64,000 bases of DNA from the NCBI RefSeq assembly GCF_021646545.1, contig NZ_JAKIRP010000003.1, forward strand, positions 558,001 to 622,000, given 5' to 3'. This document shows, piece after piece, positions 1 through 9,994 of the stretch. The DNA comes from Chitinophaga filiformis. Its GTDB lineage: Bacteria; Bacteroidota; Bacteroidia; Chitinophagales; Chitinophagaceae. Every line of letters starts with the position of its first letter. The stretch's first letter is position 1. The notes beneath the pieces were generated by a model. That model was given only the letters and a program-made list of their open reading frames with translations, was not told the origin of the DNA and ran no database searches. A program made the translations under genes and the position numbers.

Positions 1-3000
1 ATTGTTCCAGCTGTACAAATGCAGATGGTATCATGTATGCCGGCAGGAATGCAGAAAGGTAATTATGTAACGCTGCCGTATCTATTTTTACAGATGCGAC
101 GAAATAAGCCACCAGCTTTTGCTCCCTGTCAACAGTTTTCAACACTACCACAGCCTGTAAGATGCCTTCGTATTGGTTGATCTGTTCTGCGATCTCTCCT
201 GTCTCTACACGATACCCTCTGATCTTCACCTGCTCATCTTCCCTGCCTGAGAAATACAATACACCGTCAAAGCCAATGGCACATTTGTCGCCCGTGCGGT
301 ACAATACGCCTTCTGCTATTGATGGTATTTCAATAAACTTCTCTGCCGTTAGTGCCGGTCGCTTCCAGTAACCATCTGACAGCCCTGCGCCACCTATAAA
401 AAGATTGCCCGGTACACCTGCAGGCACCGGCATAAAATGATCGTCCAGCAGGTAAATATTTGTATTCGCAACAGGTCTTCCCAGGGGAATAACAGCATCG
501 GCAGCTGTTACTTTATGAGCGGCAGACCATATTGTTGTTTCTGTAGGACCATACACATTCCATACTTCTGCAGCTGCACCCAATAACTGAACAGCCAGTG
601 TGCGGCTAAGCGCTTCACCGCCACACAACAACTTCATACCATTGTGACCACTCCAGCCATGCTCAAATAAGAGACTCCATAGTGAGGGTGTTGCCTGCAT
701 GATGGTTGGTTGTTGTGCATGGATCATTTCCTGTAAGAGGAATGGCGTGTTTACAACATCATTTGCTGCGAGGATGACGGTTGCTCCATTAAGCAAGGGC
801 AGGAATAACTCAAGTACAGAAATATCAAATGAATAAGTAGTTACCGCCAGCAACCTGTCGCTGCTCGTCACTTCCAGCATAGCAGTCATGCTATGCAGTA
901 GATTGATGACTGCCTTATTAGGCACCAATACGCCTTTAGGAGTGCCGGTTGACCCGGAAGTATACATCATATAGGCCAGACTATCGCCACTGGCTGCTAT
1001 TGGTGGATTGTCCACCAGTAAGGTATACGGCGCCTTAAATACGTCCGGCATATATACAGTTGTACATGCATCCTCTTCCTCCTGCCGGTCCGTCAGTATT
1101 ATCTGCGTGTCACTGTCTTTCAACATATAGGATATCCTTGCTTCCGGCAGTGAAGGATCTACCGGCAAATAGCCGGCGCCGGTTTTCAGAATACCCAGTA
1201 TTCCCGGTAGCAGGTATTCATTTCTATCCGTCTTCAGGGCAATAACGTCTCCCGGCACAATTCTATGCTGCAGTAGCAGGTAATTTGCCAACTGGTTGGC
1301 CCTTACATTCAGGTCATGGTATGACCAGGTCTCATTGCCCATCACAAGCGCTTTCTGATCGGGTGCCCGTTGTACCTGTTCTTCAAATAAGGAGATCAAT
1401 GTACCTGCAGCGGGGTATGGCAGCTGCGCTCCTGTCAGCTGTTGCTGTATCCACTCCGATTCCGTGGCAGACAGATAACTGATCTTGTTCAGCGGCTTCC
1501 GGCTGTCAGCCAGTATGTTCGCCAGTAGTTGCAGCAGATGATCACATGCATTTGTGATCCGCTGTGCTGCAAATACGTCTGTATTATATTCCAGTGTGAG
1601 CTTCACTGTCTCGCCGACATGTGAGAACCAGAAAGTGAGATCGTACAGACTTGTGTGCACGGGCATACCGATCTGTGATACCTGTACACCTTGCATTGCA
1701 GGCGTCTGCAGTGCGGTCTGTTCTTCCCGGTAGATAATGGCTACGTCGAATACCGGTGAGCGGCTCATATCTCTTTGCAACTGCAGCTGATCTACCAACA
1801 GGTCAAAAGGATACACCTCATGGGCATACAATGCCAGCGCATGTTCTTTGATCTGTTGCAGTAAAGGCACAAAACCATGGTCGCCGTTTATGTGGCTTCT
1901 CAATGGTAACGTATTCAGATAAAAACCTATCTGCTGCTCAAGGCCTGCTCCGCTTCTGCCGGCGACTGGTATACCGGTGATAATATCTTCCTGTCCCGAA
2001 TAACGGTATAATAAGGTCTTTACCAGCGATACCAGTGCCATGAATAAGGTAGCACCCTCTCCTTCCGCCAGTGTCTTTAAACGGCTTATTAACGCTGCTG
2101 GTAACGTCACAGCTACCTGTGCACCTTTATAACTTTTCACCACAGGCCGCTCGTAATCTACAGGCAGTTCCAACACAGGCAATTCTCCCTGTAATTGAGA
2201 CAACCAGTAGTCTGCATGCTTTTTCAGATTTGTTCCGCTTAGTTGTGTAGCCTGCCATGCTGCATAGTCCTTATACTGGAATGTCAGCTCAGGCAATACC
2301 AATGCCGGATCGTTATACAGTTCAAGCACCTCCCGGATCAGCACCTGCATGGACCATTCGTCTGAAATGATATGATGCAACGCATGTATCAGGACATATT
2401 CCTCTGCTGCCAGCTGCACCAGGCTTACCCTGATGAGTGGCGCTTGCTCCAGATTAAAATGTACGGCTGTTTCCCTGCTTAATAGTTCCTCCAGTTGTTG
2501 CTCCTGTCCAGCCACCGCACGTAGATCAGTATAAGCGATATTCCATTCCACGGATTCCGCAGGAATAATCACCTGCCTGGGTTCTCCATCCACAGCAATG
2601 AACCCGGTACGTAAACTCTCATGTCGTTTTATCACCGATCTGAACGCGTGCTCCAGTGCCAATACGTCTATCTTACCCTGCAACCTGTAGGCGTCGGGTC
2701 TTGAATAGGCGGCCAGCTTATCGTGCAACTGTTCCAGTACCCACAATCTTCTCTGTCCGTGCGACAGTCCATAATGCGGCTGTTGTGCGACCGGCGTGAT
2801 AATGGGCTGGAAATGTTTGCCAGCTGCATAGATCAATGCTGCCTGCGCTGCGATAGACGAGGCATTAAATACATCGGCAATAGACAGCTGCACTTCCATT
2901 TCACGATAGATACGAGACACCAGCTGAATGGCCTTCAATGAAGAGCCGCCGGAAACAAAGAAAGACGCATTCCTGCTGATTTTCTCATTGCCCAGTATAC

Positions 3001-4708
3001 GCTGCCAGATCTTCAACAACTGTGTTTCCACTCCCGGCAGCGGTGCTTCATAGTTATCATCCTCCAGTAATTCCCAGGGACGGGGCAGTTTCTTTCTATC
3101 GACCTTACCGTTTATGTTCAATGGGAAAGCAGCCAGCCATACATAATAAGCGGGCAGATACTCCTTTGGCAGCGCCGCTTCCAATAACCCTCTCAGTGTT
3201 GCAGGTTCATACTGCTTGCCACTATAATAGCAGATCAGTTCCTGCTGGAACTCATCGTTCGTGTGTAACAACAACTCCACCTGTTCGATGCCTTCCTGCG
3301 CTAATGCCACTGCTTTAACTGCATCCAGTTCAACACGTACGCCATGCAATTTTATCTGCTCATCTCTTCTCCCCAGCAATTCAAGGTTACCGTCTTCCCG
3401 GTAACGACCGATATCTCCAGTGTAACAAACAATATCCTGCCTGTCGCTTACCAGCGGATTCTGCACAAATAATCTACTGTTCAGTGAGGTATCCAGGTAG
3501 CCCTTGGTCATGAAAGGGCTCTTGATGTAAATATCTCCTATTTCGCCCGGCGCACATATCTGATCCTGGTTTACCACGGCAATCATACTATTGCTGATAG
3601 GTACACCCACCGGGATCGTCTCTCCCGGGTCCCAGTTCCATGTCTGAATATGATAACAGCTTTTCAATATGGTGGTCTCTGTGAGGCCATACATATTGGT
3701 GAGGCGGGTCTTCTCTCCATTCACCTGACGCCAGTTCAGCACGTCCTTTCCATATAGTTTTTCTCCTGCCAGCACCACTTGTTCCAGTGATGGAAGATCA
3801 CGGCCTCTCTCTTTCAGCGATTTTGTAATAAGCCTGAATATAGATGGTACTGTTTGCAGCAGTGTGATGTCTTTCTCATGCAACCAGGCTGCCAGCAGGT
3901 CACTCTGTTCCTTCAAACCTGCACCCGGCACATGTAGTGTGGCGCCGGCGGTAATTGCCACCAATATATCCTTCAGAGAAGCATCAAATGTTACAGGCGC
4001 CAGCTGACTGACACGTGTACCGTCGTTCACATTAAAAGCGCCGCGATGCCAGTGTATATAATGGGCAAGACTTTTGTAAGAGCCAATGATGCCTTTGCTG
4101 ATGCCGGTAGAACCAGAGGTAAAAAATATATAAGCATCCGACTGTTTGTCGATGGCCAGTCCCGGATCTGTAAACTGCTGATCGTCCAGTGATACATCTG
4201 TACGTACATATCTGCCACCATCCCATTCCCACAACATGGCAGGTTCTTCTTCCGCAGTTATTACACCTATATCCTGCAGGTCCAGCCCTTTCAGCAGTCC
4301 ATGCATAGAAGACGGAAATACCAGCAATGGAGGCATCGTCCCGCCTGATTGGGACAGCATAGCCTCCAGCGCAGGCTGATGATCACTCTCTGTTATAATG
4401 AACCCGGGATTGGTCTGATGAAAAATATTTTGAGCAGGAATACCGGTATTGCGGGATAAGGGCAGATAAACAACGCCGGCTTTCAGACAGCCTAACAGTG
4501 CGCTGACCAGATGCACGCCGGAAGGCAATATCACTGCAACATTAGTACCGCTGCTGATATTGAGCGACAATATCAGATGTGCGATCCGGTTGCCCTGTTT
4601 GTTCAGCTGCTGATAAGTTATACTATAATTATCTTCTTCCACAGCAGTCTTTGTGGGGTATCGTTCAGCAATATCTTCAAAAACAGTATGGATTAACTCT
4701 TTTATCAT
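1..4708 (-). CDS. Nonribosomal peptide synthetase, modules A-T-C-A (3' end outside window)
   Basis: The reading frame is open from an ATG at 4708 to the window edge (1,569 codons visible). It starts directly with an adenylation domain: core A3 TSGSTG near residue 198, YTGDIG further on, and NGKVDRKKL near 531. A carrier domain follows with GGSSL, Ser590 being the predicted phosphopantetheine site. The condensation domain has His778-His779 and Asp783 in HHIISDE, so the usual final Gly of HHxxxDG is Glu. A second adenylation domain begins near 1080 (TSGSTG near 1250, FDIS before the binding pocket) and is cut just before its last core motif. The lack of an N-terminal condensation domain suggests an initiating module. 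Both A domains keep the Asp that usually binds the amino-acid amine. The product is unknown. It lies downstream of an ABC permease and a NusG paralogue on the same strand. Confidence 0.93.
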   Translation of the reverse strand, partial: MIKELIHTVFEDIAERYPTKTAVEEDNYSITYQQLNKQGNRIAHLILSLNISSGTNVAVILPSGVHLVSALLGCLKAGVVYLPLSRNTGIPAQNIFHQTNPGFIITESDHQPALEAMLSQSGGTMPPLLVFPSSMHGLLKGLDLQDIGVITAEEEPAMLWEWDGGRYVRTDVSLDDQQFTDPGLAIDKQSDAYIFFTSGSTGISKGIIGSYKSLAHYIHWHRGAFNVNDGTRVSQLAPVTFDASLKDILVAITAGATLHVPGAGLKEQSDLLAAWLHEKDITLLQTVPSIFRLITKSLKERGRDLPSLEQVVLAGEKLYGKDVLNWRQVNGEKTRLTNMYGLTETTILKSCYHIQTWNWDPGETIPVGVPISNSMIAVVNQDQICAPGEIGDIYIKSPFMTKGYLDTSLNSRLFVQNPLVSDRQDIVCYTGDIGRYREDGNLELLGRRDEQIKLHGVRVELDAVKAVALAQEGIEQVELLLHTNDEFQQELICYYSGKQYEPATLRGLLEAALPKEYLPAYYVWLAAFPLNINGKVDRKKLPRPWELLEDDNYEAPLPGVETQLLKIWQRILGNEKISRNASFFVSGGSSLKAIQLVSRIYREMEVQLSIADVFNASSIAAQAALIYAAGKHFQPIITPVAQQPHYGLSHGQRRLWVLEQLHDKLAAYSRPDAYRLQGKIDVLALEHAFRSVIKRHESLRTGFIAVDGEPRQVIIPAESVEWNIAYTDLRAVAGQEQQLEELLSRETAVHFNLEQAPLIRVSLVQLAAEEYVLIHALHHIISDEWSMQVLIREVLELYNDPALVLPELTFQYKDYAAWQATQLSGTNLKKHADYWLSQLQGELPVLELPVDYERPVVKSYKGAQVAVTLPAALISRLKTLAEGEGATLFMALVSLVKTLLYRYSGQEDIITGIPVAGRSGAGLEQQIGFYLNTLPLRSHINGDHGFVPLLQQIKEHALALYAHEVYPFDLLVDQLQLQRDMSRSPVFDVAIIYREEQTALQTPAMQGVQVSQIGMPVHTSLYDLTFWFSHVGETVKLTLEYNTDVFAAQRITNACDHLLQLLANILADSRKPLNKISYLSATESEWIQQQLTGAQLPYPAAGTLISLFEEQVQRAPDQKALVMGNETWSYHDLNVRANQLANYLLLQHRIVPGDVIALKTDRNEYLLPGILGILKTGAGYLPVDPSLPEARISYMLKDSDTQIILTDRQEEEDACTTVYMPDVFKAPYTLLVDNPPIAASGDSLAYMMYTSGSTGTPKGVLVPNKAVINLLHSMTAMLEVTSSDRLLAVTTYSFDISVLELFLPLLNGATVILAANDVVNTPFLLQEMIHAQQPTIMQATPSLWSLLFEHGWSGHNGMKLLCGGEALSRTLAVQLLGAAAEVWNVYGPTETTIWSAAHKVTAADAVIPLGRPVANTNIYLLDDHFMPVPAGVPGNLFIGGAGLSDGYWKRPALTAEKFIEIPSIAEGVLYRTGDKCAIGFDGVLYFSGREDEQVKIRGYRVETGEIAEQINQYEGILQAVVVLKTVDREQKLVAYFVASVKIDTAALHNYLSAFLPAYMIPSAFVQLEQ

Positions 4709-4911
4709 ACAAAGCAGTATATTTTTTGAAAAGAAAATAGCTCCGCCAGACCGCCCTGGTGGGCAGCCGGAAAACAACACGTGCAGACCTTCCGGTCTGC
4801 CTGAATGCTACATCAAAACAGGAAACAAATACTCACCGGCAAGGAATGATTGGCCAGGCAAGCACTTTGGGGTCATTAAATCAATTGGTCTACGACATAA
4901 ACAATCTTTTC

Positions 4912-7362
4912 TTACTCATATTTTAAGGCTTTAATCGGATTCAATCTTCCGGCTTTCCATGTGTGAAAGGCGACTGTTAACAGCGCAATGAAAAGCACTA
5001 TAAAAGTTGGAATAAAGAACAATAAGGGGCTGATGCCGATCCTGAAAGGATAATGTTGCAGCCACTGGTATAGTCCCCACCATGCCAAAGGCCATGCAAT
5101 ACAGCAGGCGATCAGTATCAGTTTCATAAAGTCCCTCACCAGTAAAACGAAGATACTTATCGCGGATGCGCCAAGTGTTATCCTCACACCGATCTCCTTT
5201 GTTCGCTGCATACTGGTGAACAGCGACAGGCCCAGGAGGCCGAGACAGGCAACAAAAATGGCGAAACCGGAGAAGAGACCGAATATCTTTCCGAAACGCA
5301 CATCTGTACGGTACTGCCTGTCAAAGAACTCATCGAGGAATGCATACTGAAAGGGGCTTGACGGGAACAATTCCTTATAGCTCTTTTCAATATAGGCGAT
5401 CGTTTTTTCTATGTTGGTAGCGCTTACTTTTGCTGCGTAGTATTCTATGCTCGAGCCATCTTCCAGGCGAAATACAATGGGAGTAAAAGATTCTTTCAAT
5501 GATTTCTGATGGAAGTTCTGCAGCACACCAACGATCTCATACTCGAATGTGACACCAAATCCATTTTTGTCGATGAGGATCTTTCCGACCGCATCTTTCG
5601 CACTTTCAAAGCCAAAAGCCTTTACAGCAGACTCATTGATCATGATAGGGATCGTGGCCTTTGCGCTATCCGTTATCTGCTCGGGTGTAATAGAGAATTG
5701 TTGTCCTGCTATCACTTTTATGTCAAACTGATTAATAAACTCGGGGCCGATAGAGAATGTTGCGTACATATTTCCCTTGTTGGCAGACACATCGTCTCTG
5801 CGCTGATAAGGCCTGTTCCACAATATGTCCAGACCGGGCATACTGGAAGCAGCGGTGACGCTTTTGATATTGGGCGATTGTAACAACGATGTACGGAAGG
5901 TATTAATGCGCTGATAAAAGTTCTGTCCTCCCTGGGATTCCAGTTTATTGGCGGGTGCGTCAATGATCAGCGTCTGATCGATATTCATGCCGAGGTTTGT
6001 TTCCCGCATGTAATTCACCTGCCGGGAGATAGCATACGTACCAATGATCAGGGCGATAGATACGGCGAACTGAAATACTACCAGTATCTTTCTTATACTG
6101 ATCCCTGCACCTGTCAGTGGTAACTTTCCTTTCAACACCTGTACAGGCTGATAGCCGGATAAGAGGTAAGCCGGATAGATACCTGATACCAGTGCGCCGC
6201 CCAGCAGTAATACCAGGAAAGACAGCCAGAACCAGTAACTGGTCCAGAATCCCATCGGTATATCGACACCTGCCAGCTGGTTAAACAGCTCATGACAAAC
6301 CAGTGCAATGAGGATAGCGATCACAATACCAACGAAGTTCAGGAGTAATGACTCGAAGAAGAATTGCTTCATTAAGGTAAGCCGTTCTGATCCGAACACC
6401 TTTCTCAATCCGACTTCCCGCGCGCGTTCCATTGCTTTAACGGTAGAGAGATTGATGTAGTTGATATATGCGATCATCAGGATCAGCACTGCGATCAATA
6501 CCATGAACCACACCAGTTTGCCCGCACCGCTTACGGTAGGTTCGCCGGTGAGATCTGAATAAAGATGGATCTGTGTAAGCGGTTGTAGTCCCAGCTTAAC
6601 TTTGTTGCTGCCTGTGAGACCGGAAGTATATTTGGCAAGAAAGGCGGGTAACTTGCTTTCCAACCGCTCTGCGCTTGCATTGTCGTTCAGATCAACATAC
6701 GTGTAGTTGTCTGCATAGGTCCACGAAACATCTTTCGGATTTGTGGACACCAGCATTTCAAACTGTAAATGTGAGTTAGCGGGAATGTCGCTGCATACGC
6801 CTTTCACAAAACCGTCGATATCCGTACCCTGATTGAAATTCACGACCCTTAACTTTTTTCCGATAGGATCTGCATTACCGAAGAACCGCTTTGCTGTAGA
6901 TGCTGTAAGGATGAGGGAATTCGGTTCATCCAATGCATCACGGCCTTTTATGATTGGAAAATTGAAAATCTTCAGGAATGATGCGCTCGCAAACAGTACG
7001 CGGGGCATCTTGTAAGAGCGGGTGATATTCTCTGTTTCTGCAGCAGATACGATGCATTCGAGCGGGAAGCAGGTAGTAGCATTATGCACTTCCGGAAAAT
7101 CGCTTTTCATTGCGTCTGCAAGGGCGGAGAAGCTTCTGGCAGAGCGTTCTGCCAGCGCACCATCCTGGTAGCGCTCCTGTTTTACGCGGTATATTGTGTT
7201 CGCCCTTGTGTGAAATTTATCGTAGCTAAACTCGAACAGGATATACTGAAGAATCAGCAGACAAGCTGCAATTGCCACTGATAAGCCAGATATGTTTATG
7301 AAAGAGAATACCTTATGTCTGAGCAGATTCCGCCAGGCGATAATGAAATAATTTCTGAGCAT
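4912..7362 (-). CDS. FtsX/MacB-type ABC transporter permease
   Basis: The 816-residue protein begins with a short cytoplasmic stretch and a transmembrane helix (about residues 18-42), followed by a long periplasmic MacB-like domain. Three helices with the FtsX signature come next (about 284-400, with AREVGLRKVFG), then a second periplasmic domain and a final FtsX block containing TKEIGVRITLGAS. This duplicated layout is typical of large Bacteroidota permeases of the MacB/FtsX superfamily, which work with a separate ATPase. No ATPase gene is visible nearby. It sits 203 bases upstream of the synthetase on the same strand, which suggests co-transcription and a role in export or self-protection, but that is inference. 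Such permeases are numerous in these genomes and often act in unrelated processes. Confidence 0.88.
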   Translation of the reverse strand: MLRNYFIIAWRNLLRHKVFSFINISGLSVAIAACLLILQYILFEFSYDKFHTRANTIYRVKQERYQDGALAERSARSFSALADAMKSDFPEVHNATTCFPLECIVSAAETENITRSYKMPRVLFASASFLKIFNFPIIKGRDALDEPNSLILTASTAKRFFGNADPIGKKLRVVNFNQGTDIDGFVKGVCSDIPANSHLQFEMLVSTNPKDVSWTYADNYTYVDLNDNASAERLESKLPAFLAKYTSGLTGSNKVKLGLQPLTQIHLYSDLTGEPTVSGAGKLVWFMVLIAVLILMIAYINYINLSTVKAMERAREVGLRKVFGSERLTLMKQFFFESLLLNFVGIVIAILIALVCHELFNQLAGVDIPMGFWTSYWFWLSFLVLLLGGALVSGIYPAYLLSGYQPVQVLKGKLPLTGAGISIRKILVVFQFAVSIALIIGTYAISRQVNYMRETNLGMNIDQTLIIDAPANKLESQGGQNFYQRINTFRTSLLQSPNIKSVTAASSMPGLDILWNRPYQRRDDVSANKGNMYATFSIGPEFINQFDIKVIAGQQFSITPEQITDSAKATIPIMINESAVKAFGFESAKDAVGKILIDKNGFGVTFEYEIVGVLQNFHQKSLKESFTPIVFRLEDGSSIEYYAAKVSATNIEKTIAYIEKSYKELFPSSPFQYAFLDEFFDRQYRTDVRFGKIFGLFSGFAIFVACLGLLGLSLFTSMQRTKEIGVRITLGASAISIFVLLVRDFMKLILIACCIAWPLAWWGLYQWLQHYPFRIGISPLLFFIPTFIVLFIALLTVAFHTWKAGRLNPIKALKYE

Positions 7363-7684
7363 TTACCTTCGAATTGGTTATAAACGGTAGATACAATATC
7401 AAAAAACGTGTGACTGGTGGTGGGACAACGTGCGGTGATATTTACCCTGAATTTCTGCGTATTTATACGACATGCTTGCGTGTTTCTACGTATTTTCTTA
7501 TGTATACTCTACACTTGTTTTCGTTGGTTAACACGGCTTCGCCCAATCAAGTCACAGGAACATGAGTCACAAAAGTTCTATGATAGGCTGAAAATGTTGG
7601 TGGATGCTTATTCTAACGTCTCGGTTAACTATTCTTGCGTCCCCTAAAATAGATAATTTTTTATAGTTTCAAAAAATTTCTTTC
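7363..7684. other. Gap between NusG paralogue and permease
   Basis: This 322-base stretch holds no convincing gene. I see no clear TAnnTTTG box for the permease on the minus strand and no strong hairpin followed by a T run after the NusG gene. Read-through from the NusG gene into the permease and synthetase is therefore plausible, and this could be where a specialised NusG protein acts on the RNA or DNA. That is inference. Confidence 0.4.
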
Positions 7685-8197
7685 CTAGTACACCAGCCTG
7701 CTGATACATGAACTGTCCACCTCCACGGCCAGCGCCTGTTTGATGGGAGATAGCTTTATGACTACTTTGAGCCTTGATTGTATACGTATCAATTCTCCCT
7801 CGAATCCCGCAAATGCACCTTGCGTGATCATCACTTTTTCTCCTGCAGAATAGTACGGGATAGATTCCGTATCATGCATTTCGAGCCTGCGTACATCTTC
7901 AATTAATTTTTCCTGTAATATAGCAGGTTCGCCTTCGAATGATACGAATGCGACGCTACCGCTTAACAGCAGTATGCGATAGCGGTCTTTTCCTGTAATT
8001 TTTACGAATACGTAGCCGGGAAAGAGCGGCTCTTTTAATTTTTTAATCCTGTCACTCCATTTCCGGGTAACGGTCCGCATCGGCAAATAACACTCGTATT
8101 GCAGATCGGTAATTTCTTTCTTCAGCTTTGCTTCAAATCGCGGACGCGTATAAAGCAAATGCCAAGCTAACATTGGGGTATTTTGAAGGGCCATCAT
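7685..8197 (-). CDS. Specialised NusG paralogue (UpxY/RfaH/LoaP-like antiterminator)
   Basis: The 170-residue protein has a NusG N-terminal domain (WHLLYTRPRFEAKL near residues 12-25, then PLFPGYVFVKI near 57-67) and a C-terminal KOW-type segment (GEKVMITQGAFAGFEGEL). The size and sequence fit the NusG paralogues that travel with RNA polymerase on particular long operons rather than housekeeping NusG, which in Bacteroidota normally sits beside the ribosomal protein genes rplK and rplA. It is the first gene before the permease and synthetase on the same strand. Family precedent: UpxY proteins control capsule operons in Bacteroides, and LoaP controls antibiotic operons in Firmicutes. Control of the synthetase operon here is inferred from position. 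The start could also be one of two later Met codons within the first nine residues. Confidence 0.85.
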   Translation of the reverse strand: MMALQNTPMLAWHLLYTRPRFEAKLKKEITDLQYECYLPMRTVTRKWSDRIKKLKEPLFPGYVFVKITGKDRYRILLLSGSVAFVSFEGEPAILQEKLIEDVRRLEMHDTESIPYYSAGEKVMITQGAFAGFEGELIRIQSRLKVVIKLSPIKQALAVEVDSSCISRLVY

Positions 8198-8368
8198 TAA
8201 GGGATTTCATTGCTTAACAATTATGGTTTGATGGAACAACGAACAGGATACTAATGGTGCAGCAATAAAACGGACTATGCCGACGATTGCCCACACAACA
8301 AGCACTCTAAAGTTTTAACTAGTCTTGAGATTTGGAAATAGTAATATCCGTTTACATCGACAGGTTTC

Positions 8369-8376
8369 CAAAAGTA
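8369..8376 (-). promoter_or_regulatory. Putative -7 box for the NusG paralogue operon
   Basis: Read on the minus strand this is TACTTTTG, an exact TAnnTTTG box. A T-rich TTTT at the expected distance (8396-8399) could serve as a weak -33 element. Transcription would start near 8364, giving a leader of about 165 bases. The remaining 8198-8661 stretch, between this gene and the divergent AraC gene, shows no other gene. Confidence 0.5.
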
Positions 8377-8661
8377 GAGAAAAGCCATTGTAAGTAAAAT
8401 TTTTTTTATTAGGCCGGCTGCCTTATTTTTTAATAGATATATTTAATGAGTAGTCGGTAAAATTCACCACTTACCTTCATCTCCTGACAAGTGTACTTCA
8501 ATTGATAATTATCCGTCTTATATCTTCCATTGATATTCTATAGCGAGGCGGGTTTAGTGGCTGTTCATTTCCGGGTAATATTAACAAACAGATATGCCAC
8601 TCTCCAGCTGACATACTGTTGTCGCTCGTGCCGCTTTACTTTGTCGTATATTTACATAGCT

Positions 8662-9501
8662 ATGCAGGCGGATATTACCAGACTTTACGAGTCACAATTG
8701 TGTACAGTGCATGACTTCTTATGTCGCTGCACAGAATGTACCGTGTCGAAGATAGAGTCACAGGAGACTTTCTCAATTGCCTATGTGCGCAAAGGGAATT
8801 TCGAGTTTAAAGTGTTTAGAAATGACCTGGATGCTCATCATGGGTTATTCCTGGTTTGCAAGCCGGGGTATGAACACAGGGTGGGACATGTACATGATCT
8901 GCCTGATGAGTGTACTATCTTTTCATTACCCGCTGAGCATCTTGAGTCATTCAAAGGACAGACCAGTGAGTTTTCCTGGTTTTTCAACAACCCGGATATA
9001 CAGTCGGTGTTAATAAAGGCCACACCACAAACGGAACATCTGCATCATATCATTTTCCGTGAACTTGCAAAATCACGGCATGATTCGTTGTTTATAGAGC
9101 AGCTTGTTGCCAATCTGCTGTTAATGGTCGTATCATCCGGCGACCCACAGCAAACGCTTACTGTGTTAAGCTACAAACAGAAGAAGTTTTATCTGCCGAT
9201 CATTGAATCGGTTAAGTATTACATCAATGACCGTTTTACGGATGATATTTCGTTGACCGAACTGGCGGGAATTGGTCATTTAAGTCCCTTTCATTTCAGC
9301 CGGTTGTTTAAGCAATTAACAGGTGTTACACCGTATACCTATCTGTTAAAAGTGAGGCTGGCACAAGCCACTTTATTGATCAGGAATACCCATTTACCGA
9401 TTACTGATATTGCCTTCTCCAGTGGTTTCAATAGTCTGGAGCATTTCTCTGCTTCGTATAAAAACATATACGGAAAATCCCCTTCTCAACTGCGGATCTA
9501 A
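8662..9501 (+). CDS. AraC family transcriptional regulator
   Basis: The 279-residue protein has an N-terminal cupin-like sensor domain (including GLFLVCKPGYEHRVGH) and a C-terminal double helix-turn-helix of the AraC type (ISLTELAGIGHLSPFHFSRLFK, then ITDIAFSSGFNSLEHFSASYKNIYGKSPSQ). I chose the ATG at 8662 because the protein then begins right before the sensor domain; the open frame extends 44 codons further upstream over a region that looks non-coding. It is transcribed away from the NusG/synthetase operon, so it might control that operon or the DinB-like gene downstream. The ligand is unknown. Confidence 0.88.
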   Translation: MQADITRLYESQLCTVHDFLCRCTECTVSKIESQETFSIAYVRKGNFEFKVFRNDLDAHHGLFLVCKPGYEHRVGHVHDLPDECTIFSLPAEHLESFKGQTSEFSWFFNNPDIQSVLIKATPQTEHLHHIIFRELAKSRHDSLFIEQLVANLLLMVVSSGDPQQTLTVLSYKQKKFYLPIIESVKYYINDRFTDDISLTELAGIGHLSPFHFSRLFKQLTGVTPYTYLLKVRLAQATLLIRNTHLPITDIAFSSGFNSLEHFSASYKNIYGKSPSQLRI

Positions 9502-9542
9502 AAAACAGCAAGATATCTTAAGTCGGCGCCAGGTATGCTTTT

Positions 9543-9550
9543 TAGCTTTG
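9543..9550 (+). promoter_or_regulatory. Putative -7 box for the DinB-like gene
   Basis: TAGCTTTG matches TAnnTTTG. It lies 20 bases before the ATG at 9571 and supports that start over an upstream in-frame ATG at 9535 that would overlap the box. No clear TTTG -33 element is seen. Confidence 0.45.
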
Positions 9551-9570
9551 TTTATCAAAATAAACATTGT

Positions 9571-9978
9571 ATGAAAAAGCAATTACTGGCCAAGCTGGAG
9601 AATTCAAAAACTTACATCCTGGCGGTGGCGAATGGAATGCCGGCTGCGCATTATGATTTTAGGCCAACGAAAGAAGTCTGGAGTTTCCGGGAACTGATGC
9701 ATCATATCGGTTACGGGATTCACTGGTTCAAAGCAACCCTGATCGAAAAGGAAGAACCGGCATGGGAACCACCCGCAGTAACGGCGGATAAAAACACCAC
9801 CATCGCCTGGCTTGAAGCGGCCTTCGCAGCATTGGAAAACACGGTGGATAAAATGGGAAAGGATGAAGCTTCCATTGTTGGGTTCTTTGGCACCCTGGAC
9901 CATATCACACATCACAGAGGGCAGGCAACAACTTATCTGCGTTGCAAAGGCATTACTCCACCGGAATATATTTTCTAA
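9571..9978 (+). CDS. DinB-like four-helix metal-binding protein
   Basis: The protein has 135 residues from the ATG at 9571. The DinB/YfiT-type metal site is visible as a His in the first half (LMHHIGYGIHW) and a C-terminal HITHHRGQ, the typical HxxxHRxQ pattern. Members of this fold include metal-dependent thiol transferases and many uncharacterised proteins; the name comes from a DNA-damage gene of Bacillus, not from DNA polymerase IV. The substrate is unknown. It is followed within 20 bases by a DUF1330 gene and is probably co-transcribed with it. Confidence 0.85.
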   Translation: MKKQLLAKLENSKTYILAVANGMPAAHYDFRPTKEVWSFRELMHHIGYGIHWFKATLIEKEEPAWEPPAVTADKNTTIAWLEAAFAALENTVDKMGKDEASIVGFFGTLDHITHHRGQATTYLRCKGITPPEYIF

Positions 9979-9994
9979 CCACTAATTTTTGCCA

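Noticed and set aside
5509..5883. Plus-strand gene of 124 codons inside the ABC permease
   Set aside because: It is opposite a complete permease with clear FtsX motifs and shows no features of its own.
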